DNA of 64,000 nucleotides from Rhodovulum bhavnagarense (GCF_004343505.1 NZ_SLXU01000004.1:62001-126000); one strand, 5' to 3'. Shown: positions 17,293 through 27,672, counted from the first letter of the stretch. Notes: a model not told the origin generated them from the sequence alone. Program-made: numbers and translations.

Positions 17293-18052
17293 TCTCGACT
17301 TGCTGACCGCGGCCGCCCGTGCCGCCGGTCATATCGCCGAGAAATATTGGCGGCGCGATCCGCGGATCTGGGAAAAGCCCGGCCACCAGGGGCCGGTGAC
17401 CGAGGCCGATCTCGAAATCGACCGGATGCTGCGCGACAGGCTGACCAAAGCGCGCCCCGGTTACGGTTGGCTGTCGGAGGAAACCGGGGACGGCCCCGCG
17501 CGGCTGTCGGCAACCCGCGTCTTCATCGTCGATCCCATCGACGGCACCCGCGCATTCATTGGCGGCGAGCGCACATTCGCCCATGCGCTGGCGATTGCCG
17601 AGCATGGCGAGGTGACGGTTGCAATCGTTTACCTGCCGATGATGGGCGATCTTTACCACGCGACACCGGGGGGCGGGGCCTGGCTGAATGGCCACCGCCT
17701 TTACGCCAGCGGGCGGGACAGGCTGGACGGGGCCGCGGTTCTGACCGCGCGCGCGGCATTGGAGCCGGCCCACTGGAGCGGACCGCCGCCGCATCTGAAA
17801 CGCTCGCTGCGCGCATCGATGGCTTACCGCATCTGCCTGGTGGCCGAGGGGCGCTACGATGCGATGCTGACCCTGCGCGACAGTTGGGACTGGGACACGG
17901 CCGCGGGTGCGCTGATTGCCCGCGAGGCGGGCGCGATCATCACCGACCGGCACGGCCATGCCCTGCGGTTCAATACCGAGCGGCCCCTCTCGGAAGGGGT
18001 GATCGCCGCCGCCCCCGCCCTGCATGCCGAGATACTGGCGCGGCTGGCCTGA
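17279..18052 (+). CDS. Inositol monophosphatase / CysQ-like phosphatase
   Basis: Mg-dependent phosphatase of 257 residues. Metal-site motifs are EET in WLSEETGDG, DPIDGTRAF near residue 85, and WDWDTAAGALIAREAG near residue 205. Members hydrolyse inositol phosphates or 3'-phosphoadenosine 5'-phosphate. The nearby PAPS-using sulfotransferase is not in the same operon, so a PAP role is only a guess. The start codon is TTG at 17279: an in-frame TGA lies one codon further upstream, so no earlier start is possible, and GAGGGG is at good distance. It overlaps pmbA by 14 bases. Confidence 0.88.
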   Translation: MQASDLDLLTAAARAAGHIAEKYWRRDPRIWEKPGHQGPVTEADLEIDRMLRDRLTKARPGYGWLSEETGDGPARLSATRVFIVDPIDGTRAFIGGERTFAHALAIAEHGEVTVAIVYLPMMGDLYHATPGGGAWLNGHRLYASGRDRLDGAAVLTARAALEPAHWSGPPPHLKRSLRASMAYRICLVAEGRYDAMLTLRDSWDWDTAAGALIAREAGAIITDRHGHALRFNTERPLSEGVIAAAPALHAEILARLA

Positions 18053-18122
18053 GCGGGCTTTCGCCCCCCGCCGCCTTGGGCTAGGGTGGCCACGATCCAA
18101 GCGGCAGTCACCGGAGGCAAAG

Positions 18123-18368
18123 ATGACCCAGCGCCTGCATCTCGTTTTCGGCGGTGAACTGGTCGACCCCGGCCGGACGACATTCAGGGATGTCGACGAC
18201 ATTCATATCGTCGGGATGTTCCAAGATTACCAATCCGCCTACACCGCCTGGAAAGCAGAGGCACAGCGTACCGTCGACAACGCTCACATGCGCTATTTCA
18301 TCGCCCATATCCACCGGCTGCGCGATGAGGAGGCCGAGGCCGGACCGACCGAGGAACTGGGAGACTGA
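18123..18368 (+). CDS. DUF4170 protein, 81 aa
   Basis: Small cytoplasmic protein of the DUF4170 family, recognised by LHLVFGGELVDPGRTTFRDV, then HIVGMFQDYQSAYTAWKAEAQ, and AHMRYFIAHIHRLRDE. No catalytic motif. It almost always sits just upstream of the KdtA and LpxK genes in alphaproteobacteria, as here (14 bases to the next start), so a role linked to lipid A-Kdo assembly is suggested by context only. GGAGG lies upstream of ATG 18123. Confidence 0.85.
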   Translation: MTQRLHLVFGGELVDPGRTTFRDVDDIHIVGMFQDYQSAYTAWKAEAQRTVDNAHMRYFIAHIHRLRDEEAEAGPTEELGD

Positions 18369-18382
18369 CCCCGGCACCACCG

Positions 18383-19543
18383 ATGGAAACCTATCCCGGA
18401 CCGCGCCCCGAAGGCCCGCTTTTGTGGGTACATGCCCCCGCGCCCGAGGACAGGGCCGCCATCGCGGAACTTCTTCGGCACCTGACCGAAACGCGCCCGG
18501 ACCTGGGCGTTCTGCTGACAGAGGCGGGCGAGGCGCCCGACTGGGCCGGCGCGCTGAACCTGCCCGTACTGTTGCGCGATAGCGCCCCGCCCGAAAGGAT
18601 GCGCGCCGCCCAAGGGTTTTGCGCGCGTTGGGCGCCCGACTTGGCGCTGTTCTTCCCGCCGACCCTGCCCGCCGCCGCCGCGACAGAGGCCCATGCCCGC
18701 GGAACCACGCTTTTCCTGATCGCAAGCGATCTGCCCGAGAGCTGGCGCAGCCGCTGGCGCATCGGCACCGGCCTGATACGGCGGCTGTTGCGTCGTTTCG
18801 ACCGGCTTTATGCCCAATCCCGTGAAACGGCTGTACAACTGCGCGCGATCGGCCTGCCCCGCTGGCAGATCGCACCTTGCGGCCCCCTGTCAGAGGGCAG
18901 CGCCGCGCCGCCCTATCCCGAGGCAGAGCGCGAGGCGCTGGCCGCGGGGCTGGTCGGGCGCCCGGTCTGGCTGGCCACCGAAACCCGCCCGGCCGAAGAA
19001 CCGGTCGTGGTGGCCGCCCATGCCTCGGTGATCCGGCACACCCATCGCCTGTTGCTGATTCTCGCTCCGGACGAGCCCGCCCGTGGCCCCGCGCTTGCCG
19101 ACCGCCTGCGCAACGAGGGATGGGCAGTGGCCCTGCGCTCGGCCAATGAGGAACCCGAGCCCGAAACACAGATCTACATCGCCGATACCGAGGGCGAGCT
19201 GGGTCTGTGGCTGCGCCTTGCGCCGGTCTGTTTCATCGGTGGTACGCTGGGGGCGGATGCCGGGGCCGACCCCTACGCGGCGGCCGCGCTGGGATCGGCC
19301 ATCCTGCACGGGCCTGCCACCGGCGGCCATCCCGTTCACTACCGGCGGCTGGCCAACGCACAGGCCGCCCGCCAGGTGCGCGATGCCGCGAGCATGGCCG
19401 AGGCACTGGGCGACTTGATCGCCCCGGCACGCGCCGCGCTGTTTGCCCGTGCCGCGTGGGAGGTCTCGACCGAGGGCACCTCGGCCACGGACAGGGTGGC
19501 GCGGCGGATGCTTGACGCGCTGGAAATGGCAGAGGTCGATTGA
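18383..19543 (+). CDS. Kdo transferase (KdtA/WaaA)-like glycosyltransferase
   Basis: A 386-residue protein with the two-domain plan of KdtA, which adds Kdo to lipid IVA. Recognised: [16 protein letters not shown] at the N-terminus, [16 protein letters not shown], and the C-terminal donor domain with [17 protein letters not shown] and FIGGTLG. Two oddities: there is no N-terminal membrane anchor, and the usual SVGE motif carrying the catalytic Glu reads APED. It is coupled to lpxK (TGATG overlap) and follows DUF4170, as in related genomes. It may be a divergent or second KdtA rather than the main enzyme. Confidence 0.78.
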   Translation: METYPGPRPEGPLLWVHAPAPEDRAAIAELLRHLTETRPDLGVLLTEAGEAPDWAGALNLPVLLRDSAPPERMRAAQGFCARWAPDLALFFPPTLPAAAATEAHARGTTLFLIASDLPESWRSRWRIGTGLIRRLLRRFDRLYAQSRETAVQLRAIGLPRWQIAPCGPLSEGSAAPPYPEAEREALAAGLVGRPVWLATETRPAEEPVVVAAHASVIRHTHRLLLILAPDEPARGPALADRLRNEGWAVALRSANEEPEPETQIYIADTEGELGLWLRLAPVCFIGGTLGADAGADPYAAAALGSAILHGPATGGHPVHYRRLANAQAARQVRDAASMAEALGDLIAPARAALFARAAWEVSTEGTSATDRVARRMLDALEMAEVD

Positions 19544-20556
19544 TGCACGCGCCCAGATTCTGGTTCCGCCCTCCCGATCGCCCCGGTCTGACCGCACGGG
19601 CCCTGGCACCGCTTGCCGGGCTTTATGCGCGTGGCACGGCCCGGCGTCTGGCGGGGGGGGCGGCAATGGCGCCCGGCGTGCCGGTGATCTGCGTGGGCAA
19701 CCTGAACGCGGGCGGCACTGGCAAGACACCCACGGTCATCGCCCTGTTGATGCGGCTGATGGCGCGGGGTGTGAACGCCCATGTGGTCAGCCGGGGCCAT
19801 GGCGGTCGGCTGAGCGGGCCGGTGCGTGTCGAGGAACGCACCCACCGCGCCGCGGATGTAGGCGATGAGCCGCTGCTGCTTGCAGCCTTTGCACCGACCT
19901 GGGTTGCGCGCGACCGCGCCGCGGGCGCACGGGCCGCGGTCGCGGCAGGCGCGCAGGCGATCGTGCTTGATGACGGGTTCCAGAACCCGGCACTGGCAAA
20001 GGATCTTTCCATCGTCGTGGTGGATGCCGCCAAGGGCTTTGGCAACGGCCGGGTCATTCCCGCGGGCCCGTTGCGCGAACCTGTCGAAACCGGCCTTGCG
20101 CGCGCCGACATGGTGCTTTCGATCGGGCCAGGCGCGGCACAACGGGCCTTTGCCGCGCTATGGGCGGGGTATGTTCACTGCCCGCATCTCACCGGCGCCT
20201 TGCGGCCGCTGCCCACGGGAATGGACTGGGCCGGTATGCGCGTGCTGGCCTTTGCCGGGATCGGCCACCCAGAGAAATTCTTTGCCACGCTGCGCGGTCT
20301 CGGGGCCGAACTGGCCCGCGCCGAGGCGCTGGAGGATCACCAACCGCTTACCCCCGCGCTGATGGCCCGGCTGGAAAACGAGGCAATGCTGTTGCGCGCC
20401 CAGATGGTCACGACGGAAAAGGACGCGGTGCGCCTGCCCGCATCCTTTCGCCAAAAGGTTCTGACCCTGCCCGTGCGGTTGGAAATCGACGACTGGACAC
20501 AAGTTGATAACGCGCTGGAACGACTTGGGCTGACCGATGGGTCCGTCTGCCGCTGA
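19543..20556 (+). CDS. lpxK: Tetraacyldisaccharide 4'-kinase
   Basis: Phosphorylates the 4' position of the lipid A disaccharide to make lipid IVA at the inner membrane. The P-loop [18 protein letters not shown] is near residue 55. Other segments are [25 protein letters not shown], and [21 protein letters not shown]. The 337-residue length is usual. The ATG at 19543 lies within the TGATG overlap with the Kdo transferase gene and is favoured over an in-frame TTG one codon earlier. The next gene is convergent, 22 bases away. Confidence 0.95.
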   Translation: MHAPRFWFRPPDRPGLTARALAPLAGLYARGTARRLAGGAAMAPGVPVICVGNLNAGGTGKTPTVIALLMRLMARGVNAHVVSRGHGGRLSGPVRVEERTHRAADVGDEPLLLAAFAPTWVARDRAAGARAAVAAGAQAIVLDDGFQNPALAKDLSIVVVDAAKGFGNGRVIPAGPLREPVETGLARADMVLSIGPGAAQRAFAALWAGYVHCPHLTGALRPLPTGMDWAGMRVLAFAGIGHPEKFFATLRGLGAELARAEALEDHQPLTPALMARLENEAMLLRAQMVTTEKDAVRLPASFRQKVLTLPVRLEIDDWTQVDNALERLGLTDGSVCR

Positions 20557-20578
20557 CAGCATCGCGCCTTGACCGGCC

Positions 20579-21226
20579 CTACCCGCCCAGCTTGTCGTCG
20601 AGGATCTTTTTCAGGCGTCGATAGCTCATGTTCTGGTAAAGCTCGCCGTCGATCATCATCGAGGGCGTGCCGTCCACCCCGTCGCGCTTGGTCACCTCGT
20701 CTGATCGGGCGATCAGGGCTTCTGCCAGTTTCACATCGTTGAAACAGGCGTCCATCTGCGCGTCGTCAAGGCCCGCGGTGCGGCCGATACGGCGCAGGTT
20801 GTCTGCCGTGCGGGCCGGGTCCTTTGGATCGATCCATTCGCGCTGTTTTTCGTACAGCATCGAAACCAGGCCGAAAAACCGCGTCTCGCCTCCGCAGCGC
20901 GCCAACAGCCCGGCCCAGATCGCGTAACGGTCCCAATAGACCTCTTGATAGGTGAAATGAACCTTGCCGGTGTCGATATACTCGGCTTTCAGCCGCTTGA
21001 AGACATCGTCGTGGAAATCGGCGCAATGCCCGCAGGTGAAGGACGCGTATTCCGCGAATGTGATCGGGGCGTCGGGATCGCCCAGCGTAAAGGGCTGAAC
21101 CGTCACTGCCTCCTGGGCGAATGCCGCTCCCGGCAGGGTCTGGCCCGGCGCCCCCACCCGCGGCACGGCCCCGGCAAGGGCGGTCAGCACGATCAGGCAA
21201 AGCGACAGCGTCAGGATGCGGATCAT
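20579..21226 (-). CDS. DsbA-family periplasmic thiol oxidoreductase
   Basis: A 215-residue exported thioredoxin-fold protein. Signal peptide LTLSLCLIVLTALAGAVP with later AFAQEA. Active site CGHC in ASFTCGHCADFHDD near residue 71, and the cis-Pro loop VDGTPSMMIDGELY near residue 190. The four-helix insertion with ARCGGETRFFGLVSMLYEKQ resembles the DsbA_4/thioredoxin_4 group that oxidises envelope proteins. ATG 21226 has GAGGAG about 10 bases before it. The upstream DUF721 gene ends 14 bases away, so the two form an operon. Confidence 0.9.
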   Translation of the reverse strand: MIRILTLSLCLIVLTALAGAVPRVGAPGQTLPGAAFAQEAVTVQPFTLGDPDAPITFAEYASFTCGHCADFHDDVFKRLKAEYIDTGKVHFTYQEVYWDRYAIWAGLLARCGGETRFFGLVSMLYEKQREWIDPKDPARTADNLRRIGRTAGLDDAQMDACFNDVKLAEALIARSDEVTKRDGVDGTPSMMIDGELYQNMSYRRLKKILDDKLGG

Positions 21227-21239
21227 CTGTTGGAACTCC

Positions 21240-21755
21240 TCAGCGTTTGCGGCGGGATAGGACGTTTTCGCCCAGGGCTTCAAGGGCTGCGCGCAGCGCA
21301 TCGTCCTGCACGGTCCCGGACATGCGGGCGGCCTCTTGCCGAAGCGCGGGATCGGGCGTGGAGAGGGGCGCCTTGGGGGCTGGGCTGAACTGCGCCCGCC
21401 CCTCGGCAAAGCCGGTGGCGGCGGTCTGGGTCACCCGGATACGCGCGATCGCGGCATAGCCATAGCAGGCATTGACCTTTTCGCGGATCATTTCTTTCTG
21501 CATTTCCAGCACGGGCGCCTGCGCGCCGGTCGTCAGCAAGGTCAGCGTCGCACCAAAACCCTCGCGGCCATAGCCGACCTCGACGGGGCGGGCGATGCGC
21601 GCGGTTTCTTCGCCGACGATCTCGGCCCAATGGGTCAACAGGCGCGACACGGCAAAACCGCGCTTCTCGCCAACATGGCGGATGCGGGTCTGCAACAGGC
21701 TGGCGGTGCGCTCGAACCCGCGCGCCCGTCGCGGTGTCTGGCCGGTTTCTCCCAT
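21240..21755 (-). CDS. DUF721 (DciA-like) protein
   Basis: A 171-residue cytoplasmic protein of the DUF721 family. The core GEKRGFAVSRLLTHWAEIVG and LTLLTTGAQAPVLEMQKEMIREKVNACYGY is the KH-like fold of DciA, the predicted ancestral loader of the DnaB helicase. Whether this member loads helicase is not shown. It carries an extra Pro/Ala-rich C-terminal tail. ATG 21755 has AAGGGGAAAG upstream. It is divergent from mutY (84-base gap); the DUF721-mutY-DsbA neighbourhood is common in Rhodobacteraceae. Confidence 0.85.
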   Translation of the reverse strand: MGETGQTPRRARGFERTASLLQTRIRHVGEKRGFAVSRLLTHWAEIVGEETARIARPVEVGYGREGFGATLTLLTTGAQAPVLEMQKEMIREKVNACYGYAAIARIRVTQTAATGFAEGRAQFSPAPKAPLSTPDPALRQEAARMSGTVQDDALRAALEALGENVLSRRKR

Positions 21756-21839
21756 GGCTGTCTTTCCCCTTGTCCCGGCATATCTTAGGGCTGAGCCAAG
21801 GCAGCCGCAAAGCCAATGACCGGGCAAGGAGAATAAAGA

Positions 21840-22901
21840 TTGCGTGACGAGGATCTGAGCTGCGCGTTACTGGTCTGGTATGACGCCCATGCCCGCGATC
21901 TGCCATGGCGGGTGGGGCCAGCGGCGCGGGCGGCCGGCATGCGGCCTGATCCTTACGCGGTGTGGCTGTCCGAGGTTATGTTGCAACAGACCACCGTGGC
22001 CGCGGTGCGCGACTATTTCCACCGGTTTACCCGGCTCTGGCCCGATGTGGCCGCCCTGGCCGCGGCCGAGGATGCCCAGGTGATGGGGGAATGGGCCGGG
22101 CTGGGTTATTACGCGCGCGCCCGCAACCTGCTGAAATGCGCGCGCGTGGTGGCCGGCGAGATGGACGGACGGTTTCCCGACACGCGCGAGGGGCTGTTGG
22201 CACTGCCCGGCATCGGCCCCTATACCGCCGCAGCCATCGCCGCCATCGCCTTCGACCGGCCGGAAACGGTGGTGGACGGCAATGTCGAACGGGTGATGTC
22301 GCGCCTTTTCGCGGTGCAAACGCCCCTGCCTTCGGCCAAGCCCGCACTGACCGCGCTGGCCGCTCGGCTGACGCCCGCGCAGCGCCCCGGGGATCATGCC
22401 CAGGCGGTGATGGACCTCGGTGCCACGATTTGCACCCCGAAAAAACCTGCCTGCGGGATTTGCCCGCTGCGCGCGCCTTGCGCCGCGCGCCAACAGGGCA
22501 TCGCCGCCGATCTGCCCCGCAAGACGCCGAAAAAACCCAAGCCCACACGGCTGGGCATTGCCTATATCGGGCGGCGCAGCGACGGCGCCTGGCTGCTGGA
22601 ACGGCGCCCCGAAAAGGGGCTGTTGGGGGGCATGCTGGGTTGGCCCGGCACCGGCTGGGCCGAGGCCGCGCCCGCCGAGGCGCCCCCTGCCCCGGCCAAC
22701 TGGCGCGATGCGGGGGAAGAGGTGCGCCACACCTTCACCCATTTCCACCTGCGCCTTGCCCTGCGCGTCGCGGATCTGCCCGGCGACTGCGCCCCAGCGC
22801 AGGGGCAGTTCCTGCCGCCCGAGGCGTTCCGCCCCTCGGACCTGCCCACGGTGATGCGCAAGGCCTTCGACCTGGCGCGCGGTCAACTGGGGGCGCGTTG
22901 A
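21840..22901 (+). CDS. mutY: A/G-specific adenine DNA glycosylase
   Basis: Removes adenine mispaired with 8-oxoguanine. The 353 residues include SEVMLQQTTVAAV (catalytic Glu about residue 42), the helix-hairpin-helix LPGIGPYTAAAIAAIAF followed by TVVDGNVERVMSR (catalytic Asp), and an iron-sulfur cluster CTPKKPACGICPLRAPC with the C-x6-C-x2-C-x5-C spacing. The C-terminal Nudix-like 8-oxoG recognition domain starts near residue 240 (GAWLLERRPEKGLLGGMLGW). The start is TTG at 21840, because an in-frame TAA stands two codons upstream; AGGAGA is at the right spacing. Confidence 0.95.
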   Translation: MRDEDLSCALLVWYDAHARDLPWRVGPAARAAGMRPDPYAVWLSEVMLQQTTVAAVRDYFHRFTRLWPDVAALAAAEDAQVMGEWAGLGYYARARNLLKCARVVAGEMDGRFPDTREGLLALPGIGPYTAAAIAAIAFDRPETVVDGNVERVMSRLFAVQTPLPSAKPALTALAARLTPAQRPGDHAQAVMDLGATICTPKKPACGICPLRAPCAARQQGIAADLPRKTPKKPKPTRLGIAYIGRRSDGAWLLERRPEKGLLGGMLGWPGTGWAEAAPAEAPPAPANWRDAGEEVRHTFTHFHLRLALRVADLPGDCAPAQGQFLPPEAFRPSDLPTVMRKAFDLARGQLGAR

Positions 22902-22966
22902 GTGACGCGCCCTGCGGGTCTATACCGGTGGGCAAATGGGGGCGCGCGACACCCTCGGAGAACGCA

Positions 22967-24106
22967 ATGTCACAGAAACCGCCCATCGCCCGACTGAGAA
23001 ACGCCCTGCCCTTCTGGCTGTCGCTGGGGATGATCCCCCTGGCGCTGATCGGGGCCACTGTCGGCGGCTGGACCGTGATCCTGCTGCCGGTCTATGGCTG
23101 GCTGTCGGTCACGGTGCTGGATGCCATCCTGGGCCTGAACGAAAAAAACCCCGATCCCGACACGCCGGACCGGGATCTGTTCTGGTACCGCTTCATCACC
23201 ATGATCTGGTTCCCGATCCAGTTCGTCACGATCTTCGGGATGCTCTGGTGGGTCACCCATACCGACCACCTGTCGGCGCTGGAAATCCTCGTGCTGTTCT
23301 TCGGGGTCGGCGTGATCTCGGGCACGGTGGGGATCGTCTATTCCCACGAGCTCTTGCACCAGTCCAACAGGCTGGAGCGCTGGCTGGGCGACCTGCTGTT
23401 GTCCACCGTGCTGTACAGCCATTTCCGCACCGAACACCTGCTGGTGCATCACCCCCATGTCGGCACGCCGCGCGACGGGGTGACGGCGCGCTATAACGAG
23501 GGGTTCCACCGCTACTTCTGGCGGGTGCTGAAGACCGGGATTCCGTCGGCATGGCGGGCCGAGCGGCTGAAACTGGCGCGGGCGAACCGCCCGGTCTGGC
23601 ATCGAACGAACCCGTTCTGGCGCTATGGCGCGCTGCAACTGACGATGATCGGTCTGGCGCTGTGGATCGGCGGCTGGGCCGGTCTGGCGCTGTTCGTCTG
23701 GCAGGCCTTCATCGCGGTCTGGCAGCTGGAGCTGACCAATTACGTGGAACATTACGGGCTGACCCGGCGCTATCTGGGCGAGGGCAAGTATGAACATGTC
23801 CGGCCGCATCACAGCTGGAACGCGGCGCATACCGCGTCGAACTGGCTGCTGATCAACCTGCAGCGCCACTCGGACCACCATTACAAGCCGCAGCGCCGCT
23901 TTCCGCTGTTGCAGACCTATTCCGAGGACGAGGCCCCGCAATTGCCGCTGGGGTATCCGGCAATGACCGCGCTGGCGATGATCCCGCCGCTGTGGCGGCG
24001 GCGGATGAACCCGCGGGTGCGCGCGTGGCGGCGGAAATACTATCCCGACATCATCGACTGGACGCCCTACAAGGCGGCCAGCAATCCGATGCCTGCGGGC
24101 ACCTAG
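22967..24106 (+). CDS. alkB: Alkane 1-monooxygenase, AlkB type
   Basis: Integral membrane non-heme di-iron hydroxylase of 379 residues that oxidises medium-chain alkanes or similar chains to 1-alcohols. The membrane helices come first, and four His boxes are seen in order: HELLHQ, EHLLVHHPH, NYVEHYGL and LQRHSDHHYKP. These fit AlkB (HExxH-like, EHxxGHH-like, NYxEHYGL, LQRHxDHH), with the second box lacking the usual Gly. No rubredoxin or rubredoxin reductase gene is near, so its electron donor must be elsewhere. GGAGA precedes ATG 22967. It ends at a strong shared hairpin. Confidence 0.92.
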   Translation: MSQKPPIARLRNALPFWLSLGMIPLALIGATVGGWTVILLPVYGWLSVTVLDAILGLNEKNPDPDTPDRDLFWYRFITMIWFPIQFVTIFGMLWWVTHTDHLSALEILVLFFGVGVISGTVGIVYSHELLHQSNRLERWLGDLLLSTVLYSHFRTEHLLVHHPHVGTPRDGVTARYNEGFHRYFWRVLKTGIPSAWRAERLKLARANRPVWHRTNPFWRYGALQLTMIGLALWIGGWAGLALFVWQAFIAVWQLELTNYVEHYGLTRRYLGEGKYEHVRPHHSWNAAHTASNWLLINLQRHSDHHYKPQRRFPLLQTYSEDEAPQLPLGYPAMTALAMIPPLWRRRMNPRVRAWRRKYYPDIIDWTPYKAASNPMPAGT

Positions 24107-24122
24107 GCCCAGCGTTCCAAAG

Positions 24123-24150
24123 GTATGCCTGGCCACCCGGCCGGGCATAC
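24123..24150. terminator. Bidirectional hairpin between alkB and the NAD(P)-binding gene
   Basis: Twelve-pair stem GTATGCCTGGCC / GGCCGGGCATAC with one U-G wobble and a 4-base loop ACCC. It sits between two convergent genes. No clear T-run follows on either strand, so termination strength is uncertain. Confidence 0.6.
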
Positions 24151-24167
24151 GTTCTGACACAGACCGG

Positions 24168-24806
24168 TTAGCGCGTCAGAACCGGCGCCTGCCCGATATG
24201 GGCGTTATCCTCGGCGGCGTGAACAAGGAAATGCGCCACGTCCCCACGCGCGATCAGGCCATTATGCCAGGTGGCGGGGTCAACCTGCACCTCGTAGGCA
24301 TGGGTGGGCTTGCCATCGGTCAGGATGCCGGGCCGCGCGATTGTCCAGTCCAGCCCCGAGGCGCGGATCATCTCTTCCTGCTTGGTCTTGTCGGCATAGG
24401 CCCGTTCGAAGACCAGCTTGAAGCCCAGCTTTTCGACCGTGCTCATCGCCGCGCGGCTGTCGCCGGCACCAAAGCCGGTCACGACAAGCAACCGGTTCAC
24501 GCCTGCCGTCTTCATCGCGGGCAGCAGGATTTCGGTCGCCTCGGAAAACAATGTCGTGGGCCGGACCAACGCCTGTGGCGTCTTGGCGATGCCCAGCGCC
24601 ACGATTACCGCGTCCACATCCTTGACCGCCGCGCCTACATCCGCCGCGTCCAGCGCATCGCCCGTGCGCCGTTCCAGCCCGGTATCGTCGATGCCGATCT
24701 TTTCCGCGGACCGGGCAAAGGCGCGCACCTCGTGTCCGCGGTCCAGCGCGTAGCGCACGGTTTCCAGGCCGATACCCTTGCTTGCCCCGATAACCAGTAG
24801 TTTCAT
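24168..24806 (-). CDS. NAD(P)H-binding atypical SDR
   Basis: A 212-residue single-domain Rossmann protein. LVIGASKGIGLETVRYALDRG gives the cofactor loop near residue 7; DAVIVALGIAKT and VNRLLVVTGFGAGDSR follow. There is no YxxxK at the usual place, so it belongs to the NmrA/NAD(P)-binding group that may sense redox state or reduce flavins and quinones. ATG 24806. The P450 gene lies 78 bases upstream in the same direction, and the two may share a transcript, although no ferredoxin partner is present. Confidence 0.85.
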   Translation of the reverse strand: MKLLVIGASKGIGLETVRYALDRGHEVRAFARSAEKIGIDDTGLERRTGDALDAADVGAAVKDVDAVIVALGIAKTPQALVRPTTLFSEATEILLPAMKTAGVNRLLVVTGFGAGDSRAAMSTVEKLGFKLVFERAYADKTKQEEMIRASGLDWTIARPGILTDGKPTHAYEVQVDPATWHNGLIARGDVAHFLVHAAEDNAHIGQAPVLTR

Positions 24807-24884
24807 GATGTCACCTCCTGCCCCCCAGATAGGGTGCCCGCCCCCGAATCCGAGGGCGGGATGCGATCACGAAACCGATGACGC

Positions 24885-26321
24885 TTACGAAATCGAGGGG
24901 CCACGCGGTGTGAAGGTCAGCCAGATGCCGTCCTGGCCGCGCACCGTCAATTGCGCCACCGGCATCGGCTCGCGCCCCTCGACCAGACCCACCCGGTAAT
25001 GACGCAGCAGTTCCGACAGGATCAGCGGCCCCTCGGCCATCGCGAAGGCGGCACCGGGGCAGACCCTGGGCCCGGCCGAGAACGGGATATAGGCCTGGCG
25101 CATGCTTTCGCGGCCCTCGGGTGTGTCCCAGCGGCCGGGGTCGAAATCGTCGGGCCGGTCCCAGATACGTTCATGCCGGTGCAGGTGCCAGGGGCTGATG
25201 ACGATCTGCGCGCCCTTGGGCACGTCACGTCCGCGGAACTGTTCCTTGGCCGTGGTTTCGCGCAGATACATCGGGACCGGCGGGTATAGGCGCATCGATT
25301 CCCGGAAAACGGCACGAGACAGTTTCAACCTTGTCAGCACGCCGAAATCCATCTGGTCAGGCTCGATCACCTCTGCCGCCTCGGCGGCGACACGATCCTG
25401 CCAGTCGGGGAACAATGCCAGCAGGTACAGCGCCCAGGCCAGGGCCGCGGCACTGGTTTCATGGCCCGCCAACAGGAAAATCCCGACCTGGTCGACCATT
25501 TCCTCGGGGGTAAAGCGGCTGCCATCCTCGGGGTCGGCGGTAGTCATGATGCGGGTTGCCAGGTCGTCGGGCGCGGTGCCTGCGGCGATCTCGGCGGCAC
25601 GGGCATCGACGAGGCCGCGGATCAGACCGCGGATCTGGCGCGCGGTGCGTGTCGTGCCGCGCGAATGCAGCCCCGGCATCCAGCGCGGCAAGGGCAAGAG
25701 CGTGCCGGTATTGATCATCGGGCGCGAGGCCTGATGCGCGCGAAACGCCTCGAACGTGGCCATCGCCGTGTCGCTTTCGACGGGTAGTGAAAACAACGCG
25801 CGAAAGATCACGTCCAGCGCGATATGGCTGGTCTGTGCCTCGACATCCAGAGGGCGGCCATCGGCCAACGGTTTCAACCGCGCAACACCCGCACGCGTCG
25901 AATCCCACATCACGGGGAAGACGTCGCGAATACGGCCGCCGTCGAAGGCCGGATCGATGATGCGGCGCTGACGTTCCCATTCGCGGCCATTGGTGATGAA
26001 GATCGAATGCCCCAAGAGTGGCGTCAGCCCCTTGAAAAGCCGCATCGACTTGGGGAAATCGCGGGGCCGGCGGGTCAGAACCTTATCAACTATGTCAGGG
26101 TCGTTGCACAGGAACGAGGTGAAAAAGGGCGAGCGGAACTCGGCCATCCAGGCGCGGAAAAGGCGCTGGGGCTGCGCGGCCAGGATGTCCTGGCGTAACA
26201 GGCGCAGCACGACGCGCGGCGTCAACCGGCCGGGGCGGGCCGGCGGCTTGACCGGCTGGGGCCGGGCAAAGGGACAGCCAGCCTGGGCGGGATCGGCCTC
26301 CACGAAAGTATCGCTCGTCAT
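24885..26321 (-). CDS. Cytochrome P450
   Basis: Heme mono-oxygenase of 478 residues. The I-helix motif LLAGHETSAAALAW is near residue 305, the ExxR motif is in FRESMRLYPPVP, and the heme-Cys loop is FSAGPRVCPGAAFAMAEG near residue 421. The N-terminus has no membrane anchor and begins with VEADPAQAGCPFARP. The GHETSA form (Glu before Thr) and the loop resemble bacterial class I or CYP-like enzymes of fatty or terpenoid substrates, but no subfamily is claimed. The start ATG 26321 is chosen because the longer frame runs into the AT-rich control region. The operator candidate lies 42 bases upstream. Confidence 0.92.
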   Translation of the reverse strand: MTSDTFVEADPAQAGCPFARPQPVKPPARPGRLTPRVVLRLLRQDILAAQPQRLFRAWMAEFRSPFFTSFLCNDPDIVDKVLTRRPRDFPKSMRLFKGLTPLLGHSIFITNGREWERQRRIIDPAFDGGRIRDVFPVMWDSTRAGVARLKPLADGRPLDVEAQTSHIALDVIFRALFSLPVESDTAMATFEAFRAHQASRPMINTGTLLPLPRWMPGLHSRGTTRTARQIRGLIRGLVDARAAEIAAGTAPDDLATRIMTTADPEDGSRFTPEEMVDQVGIFLLAGHETSAAALAWALYLLALFPDWQDRVAAEAAEVIEPDQMDFGVLTRLKLSRAVFRESMRLYPPVPMYLRETTAKEQFRGRDVPKGAQIVISPWHLHRHERIWDRPDDFDPGRWDTPEGRESMRQAYIPFSAGPRVCPGAAFAMAEGPLILSELLRHYRVGLVEGREPMPVAQLTVRGQDGIWLTFTPRGPSIS

Positions 26322-26362
26322 TCTCAACCTCGTTTTACAGTTGCATTCCGCGCCCTGCGACA

Positions 26363-26389
26363 TTGACCTATGATACCACTTTAGGTCAA
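26363..26389 (-). promoter_or_regulatory. Dyad operator candidate upstream of the P450 gene
   Basis: Perfect 8-bp inverted repeat TTGACCTA / TAGGTCAA separated by 11 bases, in an AT-rich stretch 42-68 bases before the P450 start. Dyads of this shape bind dimeric repressors. TTGACC could also serve as a -35 element, but no matching -10 is clear. Confidence 0.5.
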
Positions 26390-26487
26390 ACATTTCATAT
26401 GTTTAGATCTATTCCTACTCCTATTCCAATTGGCGCGACCGGCACGGTCGGCCGATCATCGCATCGCGGCCCCGCCCAACGAAAAGA

Positions 26488-26509
26488 CCCCGCCACTCGG
26501 GTGGCGGGG
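26488..26509 (-). terminator. Terminator of ccrM
   Basis: Perfect 9-bp stem CCCCGCCAC / GTGGCGGGG with a 4-base loop, followed on the minus strand by TCTTTTC. It lies 54 bases after the ccrM stop. Confidence 0.75.
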
Positions 26510-26562
26510 CAAGGTCGTGCCGCGACGAGGGTCGCGGGCACAGGCGGTCGAATGGAAACTTG

Positions 26563-27672
<1,110 letters not shown>

